Assembly: GCA_009780315.1 (NCBI GenBank)
Contig: WRAH01000019.1
Coordinates: 1-50,929 of the forward strand
Length of the DNA: 50,929 bases
Origin: Defluviitaleaceae bacterium
Lineage (GTDB): Bacteria > Bacillota > Clostridia > Lachnospirales > WQUN01
Reading direction: 5' to 3'
How positions within the stretch are numbered: position 1 is the first letter of the stretch; each line of letters opens with the position of its first letter. Under the pieces are notes generated by a model. The model worked only from the letters and a program-made list of their open reading frames with translations, searched no databases and was not told the DNA's origin. Both the position numbers and the translations under genes were made by a program. This document shows positions 17,710 to 27,074 of the stretch, one piece after another.

Positions 17710-18509
17710 TACTCTTCCGCTCCTTTGTCGCCTTCACCGACGCTACTGCGCATTGCAGGAGCCAAGAATGATTTAAGCTTTTCTTCTATAATACGAGGGT
17801 TTTCACCCGCTTGAATAGAAAGCATACCCTCAACCATTACTGTTTTGAACAAAATTTCTTCCTTACTAATATCCTTTAATTTGCTAGCTGCCGGATTGCA
17901 TATATAGTTTGCCACAATTGCACCATAAAATGTGGTAATCAAAGCAACTGCCATCATTGGGCCTAGTGCATCAGGGTCTTCCAACTGCCCTAGCATCAAA
18001 ACGAGTCCAATCATTGTACCCATCATACCCCACGCTGGAGCATACGCAGCAAGATTTTCATAAAACACAGCTATAGCACCGTGTCTTTCTTCTGTATAAT
18101 TAAGCTCTGTCTCCATTATACCTTTTACAAGCTCAGGATCTGTTCCATCAACAATAAGCATGATGCCTTTTTTTAGAAACTGATCTTCCATATTAGCAGC
18201 CGATTCTTCCAATGCCAAAACGCCTTCTTTACGTGCAGTATTTGCGAGTTGAACAATTGTATCAATTGCACCGGCAGGATTAAGCACAGGCGGCTTTAAA
18301 ATTTTCCCAAAAGCTTTTAATGAAGAAACAAAATTTTTCATTTTTACAGAAATCATCCCTGCAGCAATTGACCCGCCGACAACAATCAAAATAGACGGGG
18401 CGTCTACAAATTCGCCCAAAGCCGAAGGGGCCCACTCTCCTAAAATGAGTATGGACACAATAATTAGGATAGCACCTACAATCAATCCTATAAGTGAACC
18501 AAGTTCCAA
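17709..18509 (-). CDS. motA: Flagellar stator protein MotA
   Basis: 266 residues with four membrane segments, paired at about 1-50 and 150-200, and the cytoplasmic loop holding EEIL and charged torque residues. The conserved WGMMGTMIGLVLML segment, with the Pro just before it (YAPAWG), is the MotA pore signature. MotA5MotB2 complexes push on FliG. First stator gene after flbD. Confidence 0.96.
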   Translation of the reverse strand: MELGSLIGLIVGAILIIVSILILGEWAPSALGEFVDAPSILIVVGGSIAAGMISVKMKNFVSSLKAFGKILKPPVLNPAGAIDTIVQLANTARKEGVLALEESAANMEDQFLKKGIMLIVDGTDPELVKGIMETELNYTEERHGAIAVFYENLAAYAPAWGMMGTMIGLVLMLGQLEDPDALGPMMAVALITTFYGAIVANYICNPAASKLKDISKEEILFKTVMVEGMLSIQAGENPRIIEEKLKSFLAPAMRSSVGEGDKGAEE

Positions 18510-18543
18510 AAAATACAGCCCCTTTCGAGTTTATTTAATTTCA

Positions 18544-18738
18544 TTATTCAGCCTTAATTTTATTTATTCGACCTTTATAAGCAATCACTTTCTCTACAAC
18601 TTCTTCAACAGATTCCAGCACAATAATCTTGCGTCCCCCTGTTGTAGTTAATGTAGTGTCTGGGGTACTTTCAATCAATTCAATGAGGTCACAGTTCACT
18701 ACAATATCTCTATCGTTAATCTTCGTCACAGTAATCAC
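18544..18738 (-). CDS. flbD: Flagellar protein FlbD (SwrD)
   Basis: 64 residues. The start is a GTG at 18738, 8 bases after GGGG; an ATG just upstream is out of frame and stops after three codons. The protein has the FlbD pattern MITVTKINDRDIVVNCDLIE, then TPDTTLTTTGGRKIIV. In Bacillus the homologue SwrD increases torque by supporting stator function, which fits its position right before motA. Confidence 0.92.
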   Translation of the reverse strand: MITVTKINDRDIVVNCDLIELIESTPDTTLTTTGGRKIIVLESVEEVVEKVIAYKGRINKIKAE

Positions 18739-18766
18739 AAATTCATCCCCCCTTCATCCTCATATA

Positions 18767-18795
18767 AGCATATCATAAGAAATTGTCAGATACAA
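18767..18795 (-). promoter_or_regulatory. Promoter of the flbD-flhB operon
   Basis: Minus strand TTGTAT (18790-18795), 17 bases, TATGCT (18767-18772). It lies between the flgE terminator and the flbD ribosome site, so the stator, switch and export genes can be expressed independently of the basal-body genes. Confidence 0.5.
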
Positions 18796-18837
18796 TACTT
18801 TTCTATTTATATTGTGTAAAATACGTCAAAAAAAAAT

Positions 18838-18880
18838 GCAAAAAAAACACGCGAGCTGATAAAATTCAATCAACCCGCGT
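18838..18880 (-). terminator. Strong terminator after flgE
   Basis: A 12-bp stem (18849-18860 with 18869-18880, two G-T pairs, GC-rich core CGCG) with an 8-base loop. On the minus strand it is followed by eight or more T. It lies about 12 bases beyond the flgE stop. Confidence 0.9.
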
Positions 18881-18891
18881 TGGTACACCTA

Positions 18892-20511
18892 TTAACGTCT
18901 CAAGTTTACAAGTTCTTGAAGCATCTCATCAGAAACTGTAATTGTACGTGAAGCCGCTTGGAAGCCGCGTTGTGTAGTAATCATTTCTGTAAATTCATTT
19001 GCAAGGTCTACGTTAGACATTTCAAGCGCACCACCTTGCATTGAGCCAATAAGCCCTACACCATCAAATGCACCAGAGTTGGCGGTAGGCACCCAAAGAT
19101 TAGCACCAACACGCTCAAGACCTTCAGGGTTTTGGAAGAGTGCTAATGGAATTTGCCCAAGTACACGGGTACGCCCATTAGAATAACGACCCATAATCGT
19201 ACCATCACCTCCGATAGAAAGGTCTACCAAATCACCAGGTGCCCCGCCATCCATAGTTAACACACGCATAGTGGTATTTCCACCACGTTGGAATAGCTCA
19301 GACATATTAAATGTCATATTTCCTATTGACATAAGCGACGGATGAGGAGCAGTAGGACTATAACTAGATATAACATTTGTATCACCAAATGTTGCAGATG
19401 GAGCAACCCCTGCTACAGGTACAACTCTAATATGGTCAAAAACATTGCCACGTATAACATCTGTATTCGTTGGGTCAAATTCTACAGGAATTATAACACC
19501 ATCACTATCTACATCTGCAACACCTTTACCAATGACTTCCCCACGTGAGTTGAAAGCTATTGTTCCAGAGGTAACCATATTTAAAGCAAAATCAGCTATT
19601 GTACCACTGCCCACTGCGCCAATTGGAGGGGTTAAATCAGCATCACCAAATAGACACATCCCTAAGAATGATGGGTTTTCACGGTCGTTTCCAAGAAAGG
19701 CAGGAATAACATGGCGATAATTGTTTCCAGCAGCAGGAACTGGCGGTGGTGTTGTAGTTACAATCTCACCTGTATTAATATCTACTAACTCTGTTAGAAT
19801 CTCAAAAGTCCAGTATCCATGAGGTGAAGCAGCAGCTTCAGAAAAATCTCTGTGATAAGTAAAACGTACATCTAAAAGATAACGATTGCCTAAGCTATCG
19901 TAAATTGCCATGCTTCGCGTAACATGCCCTCTTCCTGTGTCTGGATCCCAGTCTGTCAATTGGGTAATGTTCAAGTTACCAACCATATTAAGAATACTTG
20001 TAGGTTCAGCTGGCATGGATTGCTTATCACCACCCAACGAAAGGGGAACCAGCGCACTACGGTCAACAACATGACGACCATCTACTACATGAGTACTCCA
20101 GCCCATAAGCTGCATACCATTGATATGCAAATTATTTTGGAAGTCACGACCAATATTTCCTGCGCGTGTAAAAAATTGACCGCCAGAATCTTGGACAATG
20201 AGAAATCCTGGGCCTGTTAGTGTAACGTCTGTAGACCTGTCTGTACGTTGGGTTGCACCTTGCGTCATAATATTGTCAATTGAAGCAAGATTAAGCCCCA
20301 AACCAATTTGTTGTGGGTTTACACCAGCACGCCCTGTTGTTGCGTCTGGGCCTGATGCACCTTGAATCCTTTGATAAAAAGCATCGGCAAAGGTTGCACG
20401 TTGTGATTTGAAGCCAACTGTGTTTACATTAGCAATGTTGTTTGCAATAACATCCATTCTCGTTTGGTGTACTCTTAGTGAGGAAACACCTGAAAACATT
20501 GAACGCATCAT
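18892..20511 (-). CDS. flgE: Flagellar hook protein FlgE
   Basis: 539 residues. The N-terminal rod/hook helix MFSGVSSLRVHQTRMDVIANNIANVNTVGFK is in split form around ANNIANVNT. The C-terminal D0 segment includes SNVDLANEFTEMITTQRGF. The central region is longer than in enteric FlgE and close to the size of clostridial hooks. The ribosome site AAGGGGG is 10 bases upstream. It is the last gene before a strong terminator. Confidence 0.96.
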   Translation of the reverse strand: MMRSMFSGVSSLRVHQTRMDVIANNIANVNTVGFKSQRATFADAFYQRIQGASGPDATTGRAGVNPQQIGLGLNLASIDNIMTQGATQRTDRSTDVTLTGPGFLIVQDSGGQFFTRAGNIGRDFQNNLHINGMQLMGWSTHVVDGRHVVDRSALVPLSLGGDKQSMPAEPTSILNMVGNLNITQLTDWDPDTGRGHVTRSMAIYDSLGNRYLLDVRFTYHRDFSEAAASPHGYWTFEILTELVDINTGEIVTTTPPPVPAAGNNYRHVIPAFLGNDRENPSFLGMCLFGDADLTPPIGAVGSGTIADFALNMVTSGTIAFNSRGEVIGKGVADVDSDGVIIPVEFDPTNTDVIRGNVFDHIRVVPVAGVAPSATFGDTNVISSYSPTAPHPSLMSIGNMTFNMSELFQRGGNTTMRVLTMDGGAPGDLVDLSIGGDGTIMGRYSNGRTRVLGQIPLALFQNPEGLERVGANLWVPTANSGAFDGVGLIGSMQGGALEMSNVDLANEFTEMITTQRGFQAASRTITVSDEMLQELVNLRR

Positions 20512-20557
20512 AATAAATTGCCCCCTTATAGGTTATGGCTGTGAGTTTAAGTTTGTA

Positions 20558-20583
20558 AAAGTCCGTCTGTCGGTCGGGACTTT
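20558..20583 (-). other. Intercistronic hairpin upstream of flgE
   Basis: AAAGTCC (20558-20564) pairs perfectly with GGACTTT (20577-20583) around a GC-rich loop, in the 95-base gap between the TIGR02530 gene and flgE. There is no good T-run, so mRNA processing or protection of the abundant hook message is more likely than termination. Confidence 0.5.
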
Positions 20584-20606
20584 ATGACTTCCCATGAGGG
20601 TCCAGT

Positions 20607-21002
20607 CTATACAATCACAGCTCCGTCAATATTACTGAATACATTGTCAACTGCTTGATTTAACGCGGTTATAACAGTACGGCTCTTTACATTTACCACG
20701 AGCGCGACATCGTCAACCAATACAAGCGAATCTCTAATACCTTTTTCCCCTGCTTTTCCTATGCCCTCTGATACACGGTCAATTTGCTCACCTGTTAAGC
20801 TTATGTTTCTATCATTTAAGCGTAAGGCAGCATGTTTGGAAAATTGCAAAGGCGTTTCAATCTTACTGTCCAAGATGTCGCGAAAACTCACTGACGATTG
20901 AACAGTTACACTTTCTGGCTTAGTACGCGAATTTTGCTCTGTTGATATAGCATTTATATTTGGTGCTGTTGCCATGTGCATTTTTTGAAGTGCTAAACTC
21001 AT
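20607..21002 (-). CDS. TIGR02530-type flagellar operon protein
   Basis: 131 residues without a signal peptide or membrane helix. The middle FSKHAALRLNDRNISLTGEQ and the C-terminal SLVLVDDVALVVNVKSRTVITAL match the TIGR02530 family found between flgD and flgE in many Firmicutes and related bacteria. Its exact function is not established; position suggests a role in hook assembly. It overlaps flgD by 4 bases. Confidence 0.88.
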   Translation of the reverse strand: MSLALQKMHMATAPNINAISTEQNSRTKPESVTVQSSVSFRDILDSKIETPLQFSKHAALRLNDRNISLTGEQIDRVSEGIGKAGEKGIRDSLVLVDDVALVVNVKSRTVITALNQAVDNVFSNIDGAVIV

Positions 21003-22024
21003 TCAGTACCACCACTTCCACTTTCTCCGCCTGCGCGAACTACAAGATAGTCAAGAAAATCAATTTGTCCTCTACGTGCGCCCCACACCGGTGGGTCAAC
21101 ACTACCATCTACTAACTCATAAACATTAAGGAAAGGTATACCACCCGTTATCGTAAGTGACCTAACTGTACCACTTACGCCAGTGTGGCTAATTTGCTCT
21201 CCTACATATACCAAAGCTTCTGTAGCGTGGTTAATGCGGTTAACACGAACACGACCAGCAGGATTATTGTCAAAAACTAAATAAGCTCTGTTATCTCGAA
21301 TTTCAACACCTGTTAGTTTTGTACCATGTGTAAAGTGTGGCGAACCGATGAGCTGCATTTCAGTTGATACTGAAAATACTTCATTCATAAATACTTCACG
21401 GTTGCCTACAACAAGTACAGCTTGTGCGCCGTTTTCAGCAAACTTAACTGAATCCACACGACCTTCTACAAAGGTTGCATTTTCACCACTTACAGCAATA
21501 GCCTGGATATAACGACCAACTAACTCTGTCGCACGTTGTGCATTGACATTTGCAAAAATATCAAATAATTGCTGTGTGACAAAGAAATCTTCAGATACTT
21601 CACGTACTGCTTCAAATGGAACGTCAATAGGCATTCCGTCTTCGCCCATTACAACAAGATAAACCCTTTCCCCCTGTCTAATAACAGAAGTAACAAATCG
21701 ACCTTCAATTTCTACCCATTCCTCTGAAACAGGATTAAAGAATTCTGCATCAATAATTTTTCCAATCATTCCAAACGCTTGTGTGCGCTCGAATGTACTA
21801 TTGAGTTGAACCATCTGTTCCAATGTTGAGAACTGTGCCATTTGGGCAATAAACTGGCTATCATCCATCGGATTTAGTGGGTCTTGGTGACGCAATTGTG
21901 TAATAAGCAGATTGAGGAAAGCATCACGATCCAAATCATTGTTAGGTTGACGGGTTGTTGTCGCCCAATTTGTATCAATTTGCGGCATATGAGTCAACGA
22001 ACTCCACATGTATGCATCGGACAT
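20999..22024 (-). CDS. flgD: Hook-assembly cap protein FlgD
   Basis: 341 residues. The conserved N-terminal region LDRDAFLNLLITQLRHQDPLNPM followed by QMAQFSTLEQM is diagnostic for FlgD (quoted in parts). The remainder holds the scaffold beta domains with several repeats of about 60-70 residues, making it longer than enteric FlgD (about 230). FlgD caps the growing hook. It follows fliK by 16 bases. Confidence 0.95.
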   Translation of the reverse strand: MSDAYMWSSLTHMPQIDTNWATTTRQPNNDLDRDAFLNLLITQLRHQDPLNPMDDSQFIAQMAQFSTLEQMVQLNSTFERTQAFGMIGKIIDAEFFNPVSEEWVEIEGRFVTSVIRQGERVYLVVMGEDGMPIDVPFEAVREVSEDFFVTQQLFDIFANVNAQRATELVGRYIQAIAVSGENATFVEGRVDSVKFAENGAQAVLVVGNREVFMNEVFSVSTEMQLIGSPHFTHGTKLTGVEIRDNRAYLVFDNNPAGRVRVNRINHATEALVYVGEQISHTGVSGTVRSLTITGGIPFLNVYELVDGSVDPPVWGARRGQIDFLDYLVVRAGGESGSGGTE

Positions 22025-22040
22025 TTACTTTTACCTCCCA

Positions 22041-23435
22041 TTATGCTGTGATATCAATTACGCCATTGTGCAACGACGAAACTGATTCTTCTTGAGCTTC
22101 TTCACCATTTATAGTATCCGCACGATGAAGGGTACGTTGGCGTTCACGCTCGAATTGATTTGCACGCTCATCGCCATCTTGTCGTACTGATACAGACAGC
22201 TCGGAAAAGGCTATCCCCTGCTCCTCCAAAGCATCACGCAACTGGTTAAAGTTAGATTCAAGTGCTTCTTTAACACGTTGGCTTTCCGCCTCAAATTGAG
22301 CTGTTACTATTCCATTTTGTGTAAGTACACGCAGAACGATATCGCCTAAATCATCTGGGCGAAGGGTCATTCGCATTTCTGTAAACTGTCCGCCAGATGA
22401 TTGTGTGATTTTTACTTGGCTCATAATTTGCTCAATCACATCGGCTGTGTTTACTGCTTGTGCAGGTGTTGTTGCACGCGTAGCCTGTGTTTCTACAGTC
22501 ACTTTTGGTGTGTTCATGTTTAGCATTGGGTCAATGCCTTGCTGGTCATCCATGATTATATTGCTATCTGCAAGCAGTGGTGACGTTGTACCGTCTTGAG
22601 TTTGACCACCTCCTGCTTGAGGTTGCTGCTCTGTAGCTTGTTCAGATGTTTCATGGGTAGTTTGTATTCTGGATGTTGCACTTTGAATTTCTTTGGCCAC
22701 ATCTTCATTTATAATACCCAGCCCGCCATCTTCGCTAATGACTTCTAATCCCTCTAAGTTCATAGCATATGCTACACTCTTTTGTGCTTGCGAAGCTACT
22801 TGTGCAGTGACTTCTACGGATTGTGCAGCTTTCGCATCTTGTAACAGTTCACCCATAATTTCATTTATTGCTTTAAATTTCTCGGGAAATTCTGGGTCTG
22901 TTAATAATGCCATTGGATTTTCCGCCTCTAATGCCAATTGCAAAAACTTTGTCACCGCTTTTGTATCCAACAAATCTTGAGCTGTCATGCCTTGCTCATT
23001 CATTAGTTCAATGACCACTTCAACAGGAATCTGTAAAACTGCTGCAATATTTATGATAGCAGCTTCTTCATCAATCTCTATTTCATTTGATGTAGCTTCA
23101 TACTGGGTTGATGTGGAAGAAGATGTATCTTGCACAGTAGGGGTTTCGGTTGTTGTGGTTTCATTTACTCTATGGTTAGAGTTTTCACGGCGTGTGACAC
23201 GATCGGGTCTTTCAATTCGGTCTGCTCTTATGTCGTCAGAACGGCGATTTCCACGGTCATCATCACGATTTCTGTTTTGCATGTCGGCTGTAGGGTCGAT
23301 TGATTGATTACGACTTGCATTTGCAAATAGCAAGTCAAATCCACTTTGACTTTGTCCACTTTGCGGTTGTGCTTGATTTTGATTTTGCGTTGCCGCTATC
23401 AAACCTACCTCTTTCAATGCATTGTTTATTTGCAT
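22041..23435 (-). CDS. fliK: Flagellar hook-length control protein FliK
   Basis: 464 residues. The first 350 are low-complexity and rich in Gln, Thr, Asn and charged residues, as expected for the ruler segment. The C-terminal Flg_hook domain is clear: MTLRPDDLGDIVLRV, then AQFEAES, then LRDALEEQGIAFSELSVSV. FliK measures the hook and triggers the FlhB switch. It lies directly before flgD. Confidence 0.92.
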   Translation of the reverse strand: MQINNALKEVGLIAATQNQNQAQPQSGQSQSGFDLLFANASRNQSIDPTADMQNRNRDDDRGNRRSDDIRADRIERPDRVTRRENSNHRVNETTTTETPTVQDTSSSTSTQYEATSNEIEIDEEAAIINIAAVLQIPVEVVIELMNEQGMTAQDLLDTKAVTKFLQLALEAENPMALLTDPEFPEKFKAINEIMGELLQDAKAAQSVEVTAQVASQAQKSVAYAMNLEGLEVISEDGGLGIINEDVAKEIQSATSRIQTTHETSEQATEQQPQAGGGQTQDGTTSPLLADSNIIMDDQQGIDPMLNMNTPKVTVETQATRATTPAQAVNTADVIEQIMSQVKITQSSGGQFTEMRMTLRPDDLGDIVLRVLTQNGIVTAQFEAESQRVKEALESNFNQLRDALEEQGIAFSELSVSVRQDGDERANQFERERQRTLHRADTINGEEAQEESVSSLHNGVIDITA

Positions 23436-23504
23436 GTGTTTCCTCCTCTCTGCTTTTCTATTATATAATCACGCAGCTTGCGTGGCTATAACAAATTGTT
23501 GGAA

Positions 23505-24497
23505 TTAATCCATTGGGTCTTCTTCTGTTTCAATTTCATTTTCTTCGTCATACTCGTAGGCTTCATATTCATCATCGTCTGATTCAGGTTCTTCAATTGG
23601 GGTAAGCCCTTGGGTTGGCTCAATTGGTGGCGGTAAATCTCGTAAATATGGAATAATTGGAGTAAATATTGGCGGTGGTTCAGACATCAATAGAAGCATA
23701 TTCGCCCGAACATTAGCTTCTAATGTTTCCATTATTTCACCACGCATAGATGCACCCATATCCCTTAGTACAAGTACCATAAACGCCGTGTTCGTCAACA
23801 TCCAATTCTCTAAAACCTCGCCAGCAGCAGCTTCATCCATATTACTCAATGTACGAACCATTTCTCTTACTTCTGCATCAAATTCTGCAGCAAAGGTAGC
23901 TTCTTCAATCAGCTGTGGAATATGCTCCAAATCAAGAAGATTATGATATTGCAATAAGAAGTTTAGAAAACTTTGCGGGTCATGATGAGTCAATACTTGA
24001 CCCAGTTGTGCTTGTGCTTCGCGAAACTCATTCCAATACATATAGTAGCGAATCAAATCATTATTGATTCGAGCATTTGCATTTGCTAAATCCTCTTCAA
24101 GCTGACGAACTCTGGTTTCACGACCGTTGTATGCTGCTTGCAATCTTTCCACTTCTTCACGAAGTTGCTCGGGAGTCATATCGGCGATAGAATCGTACGC
24201 TGATTCTGCATCAGGAAAAAATGTTCCTATAAGCGGTGCATTTCGTAAATATGGCATTATTACGTTTTCGCGGAATCCACCAATATTTAATGCGATAATT
24301 ACAACTGTGCCACCAATCAAAAGCACAAAAATTAAAAGAATGATTAAAAATATTTTAACACCTTTTCCTTTTTTGTCACCCTTGTTTTTGCTGGCTTTTT
24401 TTCCTTTTCTATCCGGCGGGGTTGATGAAGCACTTGTATTATCATCATATAGGGGTTCGGGGAGTACGTCTGGTGGTGTTCCTGGTTTTGATGCCAT
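23505..24497 (-). CDS. MotE-like flagellar operon protein (MgtE N-terminal-like)
   Basis: 330 residues: basic Lys-rich N-terminus, one membrane helix (about 47-70), a coiled-coil stretch (about 105-150, TPEQLREEVERLQ) and helical repeats such as LSNMDEAAAGEVLENW resembling the MgtE N-terminal/FliG-like fold. A Pro-rich, very acidic tail of about 60 residues ends it. Proteins of this type lie between fliJ and fliK in Firmicutes and are related to the MotE stator chaperone of Alphaproteobacteria (family knowledge). Role here is inferred. The long acidic tail is unusual. Confidence 0.78.
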   Translation of the reverse strand: MASKPGTPPDVLPEPLYDDNTSASSTPPDRKGKKASKNKGDKKGKGVKIFLIILLIFVLLIGGTVVIIALNIGGFRENVIMPYLRNAPLIGTFFPDAESAYDSIADMTPEQLREEVERLQAAYNGRETRVRQLEEDLANANARINNDLIRYYMYWNEFREAQAQLGQVLTHHDPQSFLNFLLQYHNLLDLEHIPQLIEEATFAAEFDAEVREMVRTLSNMDEAAAGEVLENWMLTNTAFMVLVLRDMGASMRGEIMETLEANVRANMLLLMSEPPPIFTPIIPYLRDLPPPIEPTQGLTPIEEPESDDDEYEAYEYDEENEIETEEDPMD

Positions 24498-24528
24498 ACT
24501 TTCCCCTCCTTGTCATTATGACTGATTA

Positions 24529-24978
24529 CTATGTTGATAGTTTATCGGTATATTTAAAGCTTACTAATTCATCTACTTGTTTTTGTTCTGCTAAATTGGC
24601 TTCTAGCAGGAATTCTTCACGTGCATTTTCTTTTACTATTTCTAAAGCTTTACGGTCTTTCATTGCCTGCACTAGCTCTTGACGCTTTTCTTCTGCGAAC
24701 ACTTCGGCAGTGGTTACACGTTCCTCTTGTGTCTTTATTTGCTGTTTGAGACGTTCTATATTTTCATTGTAGCGGCGAATTTCAGATGGTGCAATGGATG
24801 ATGTTACCGCTTTTCGCAAATTTTCAACTGTGTTTTGCTTTTGTTCATGCATTTCTCTTAATCGCGCTTTTTCCTCTTCCAATTTTTGCAAAGCTTTTCC
24901 ATATTCCATTTCTTTTTGATTTTCAATTTGTTCTTTTACACCAAGGTATTGCTGCAAGCGAAATTGGAATTTTGGCAT
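24529..24978 (-). CDS. fliJ: Flagellar export chaperone FliJ
   Basis: 149 residues, almost entirely a charged coiled coil rich in Lys, Glu and Gln, starting MPKFQFRLQQYLGVKE and matching the size and pattern of FliJ. FliJ sits in the centre of the FliI ATPase ring and contacts FlhA. It lies one base downstream of fliI. Confidence 0.88.
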   Translation of the reverse strand: MPKFQFRLQQYLGVKEQIENQKEMEYGKALQKLEEEKARLREMHEQKQNTVENLRKAVTSSIAPSEIRRYNENIERLKQQIKTQEERVTTAEVFAEEKRQELVQAMKDRKALEIVKENAREEFLLEANLAEQKQVDELVSFKYTDKLST

Positions 24979-24979
24979 A

Positions 24980-26290
24980 TCATCCCACGATTCCTTTAAT
25001 TTGAGCTATTGATTCTTCTAAAGAAAACTTCTCGTCTGTTCCTTGAGTGAGAAAATTATTTATAGCGGCATGTTTAGCTATTGCATCATCAATTTCTTCA
25101 CTTGAACCTTTTACATATGCACCGATGTTGATTAAGTCCTCTGAATTAGCATAAACTGCCATGGATTTTTTCAATTCATTAGCACCACGTTTATGCTCTT
25201 TATCAACAATATCACTCATACAACGAGATACACTAGCAAGCACATCTATTGCCGGATAATGATTTCGGTTAGCTATCTTACGCGAAAGCACTATATGTCC
25301 ATCAAGCACACCGCGAGCAGTATCTGTAACGGGTTCGGTTAAATCATCACCATCTACCAAGACTGTGTAAAGACCCGTGATTGAACCTTTGTCTGAATTA
25401 CCAGCACGTTCTAATAGACGAGGTATCATTGAAAATACAGAGGGGGTATAGCCTCTTGAAACAGGGGGTTCACCAATGGCTAGACCTACTTCCCGTTGTG
25501 CCATGGCATAACGGGTTAATGAATCCATCAAAAGCATCACATCTTTGCCCTTATCACGGAAATATTCAGCTATACTTGTAGCTACTTCTGCGGCTTTTAA
25601 GCGAACAAGTGCAGGCGTGTCTGATGTGGCAATGACTAACACAGAACGTCTAAGACCTTCTTCACCTAAATCCTTTTCGATAAACTCACGCACTTCACGT
25701 CCACGTTCACCTACTAATGCAACTACATTTATATCTGCCTTTGTATTTCGGGCAATCATTCCCATTAGTGTGGATTTACCTACACCACTTCCTGCAAATA
25801 TACCTACACGCTGACCCTTTCCTATGGTTAAAAGCCCATCTAATACTTTTACCCCAAGAGACAATGGGGTTTTTATACGATTGCGTGAAAGCGGGTCCGG
25901 CGCAGCATTTGTTACATTGTATAACTCCCCATCATCTATTGGGGGAAGTCCATCCATAGGACGACCTAAACCATCAAGGACACGCCCGAGTAATGATTCG
26001 GATACATTGACGGTGATGGGTCGGTCTTGTGCTTCAACGATATTGCCAGGGCCTACGCCTTGCATACTACCTAATGGCATCAACAGAATATTATTATTTT
26101 TAAAGCCCACAACCTCAGAGGGTACAGGGATTCCATATTTACCCGCTTTGATTAAGCAAGTTTGACCAATATTTACATCTGGTCCAATTGACTCAATGGT
26201 TAGACCCACAACTTGAGACACACGACCTAGCTTGCGGATGTAAGTTTTATCTAGCACAGTTTTGTACTTAGAAAGATTTATAGCTTCCAA
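24980..26290 (-). CDS. fliI: Flagellum-specific ATP synthase FliI
   Basis: 436 residues. P-loop GSGVGKST (167-174), the [12 protein letters not shown] block, Walker B region [11 protein letters not shown] and the substrate loop [21 protein letters not shown] are all intact. FliI is the hexameric ATPase of flagellar type III export. The order fliH-fliI-fliJ is standard. Confidence 0.97.
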   Translation of the reverse strand: MEAINLSKYKTVLDKTYIRKLGRVSQVVGLTIESIGPDVNIGQTCLIKAGKYGIPVPSEVVGFKNNNILLMPLGSMQGVGPGNIVEAQDRPITVNVSESLLGRVLDGLGRPMDGLPPIDDGELYNVTNAAPDPLSRNRIKTPLSLGVKVLDGLLTIGKGQRVGIFAGSGVGKSTLMGMIARNTKADINVVALVGERGREVREFIEKDLGEEGLRRSVLVIATSDTPALVRLKAAEVATSIAEYFRDKGKDVMLLMDSLTRYAMAQREVGLAIGEPPVSRGYTPSVFSMIPRLLERAGNSDKGSITGLYTVLVDGDDLTEPVTDTARGVLDGHIVLSRKIANRNHYPAIDVLASVSRCMSDIVDKEHKRGANELKKSMAVYANSEDLINIGAYVKGSSEEIDDAIAKHAAINNFLTQGTDEKFSLEESIAQIKGIVG

Positions 26291-26297
26291 GATGTCC

Positions 26298-27074
26298 TCA
26301 CTTATTATTTAAAATGTAGGAAAGATTTGCTTTTAGCGTTTCAAACTGCTGACCTAAACTACAGTCTATATCACCAAAAGATGTTTCAATTATACAATCC
26401 ATAGAATTTAGACTTAAATCCTTTACGATTTCTAGTTTAACTGAACCGTCAGTATATGCCATAAGTTCTTCTTTACATGACTGGACTTGCTCCAAATCGT
26501 CTGGTGAAACATAGATTATTACATCACCAGTTATTATTGCGGAGGAAAGCCCTTGTTTTATGAGATTTGTTATTATGGCTGGATTTATTACTACTGCTTT
26601 GTTCAGCAGTTTTTCAGTTATGCCCGTTATTATTTCTACAATTTCAGGCTCTAAATTGGCTTGCATTGCAGTCTTATCTGCTATGGCATTTTCGAGGACT
26701 TGCTTGGCTTCGGCTTTTATAGCCTCACCTTCTTTCACAGCAGCATCCATGCCTTCGCGATAGCCTATATCACGTGCTTCAGATGTGATACGGGCAGCTT
26801 CCGCTTTAGCTGTGTTAAGCATTAGCGATTGTTCTTTTATAGCTGAATTTCTTGCATTAGCCAAAATTTCTTCTGCTTGCTGTTCTGCTTGACGAATAAT
26901 TCTTTTTGCTGCATTTTGTGCCTGTACCATTTTATCCGGTTCAGGTATCTCATTGTCTTCTGTGTCTATTGGCTGATTCGCTAGCAGGTTTTGAGCAACA
27001 TCAATGACGACCTTATTGCCTTGGTCAACACTAACCGTACCCGCCTTCAGCACACGATTACATGACAATATCAT
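26298..27074 (-). CDS. fliH: Flagellar assembly protein FliH
   Basis: 258 residues from the ATG at 27074. The N-terminal half is a Glu/Ala/Gln-rich coiled coil typical of FliH, and the C-terminal part contains [17 protein letters not shown], characteristic of the FliI-binding domain. The start is uncertain: the ATG overlaps fliG by 17 bases and abuts GGTGGTGGAG, whereas a TTG at 27068 would have better spacing. The gene is translationally coupled to fliG. Confidence 0.9.
   Translation of the reverse strand: MILSCNRVLKAGTVSVDQGNKVVIDVAQNLLANQPIDTEDNEIPEPDKMVQAQNAAKRIIRQAEQQAEEILANARNSAIKEQSLMLNTAKAEAARITSEARDIGYREGMDAAVKEGEAIKAEAKQVLENAIADKTAMQANLEPEIVEIITGITEKLLNKAVVINPAIITNLIKQGLSSAIITGDVIIYVSPDDLEQVQSCKEELMAYTDGSVKLEIVKDLSLNSMDCIIETSFGDIDCSLGQQFETLKANLSYILNNK

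Noticed and set aside
22405..23491. Several plus-strand frames of 60-106 codons opposite fliK
   Set aside because: They are antisense shadows of a low-complexity gene with no ribosome sites and no protein-like features.
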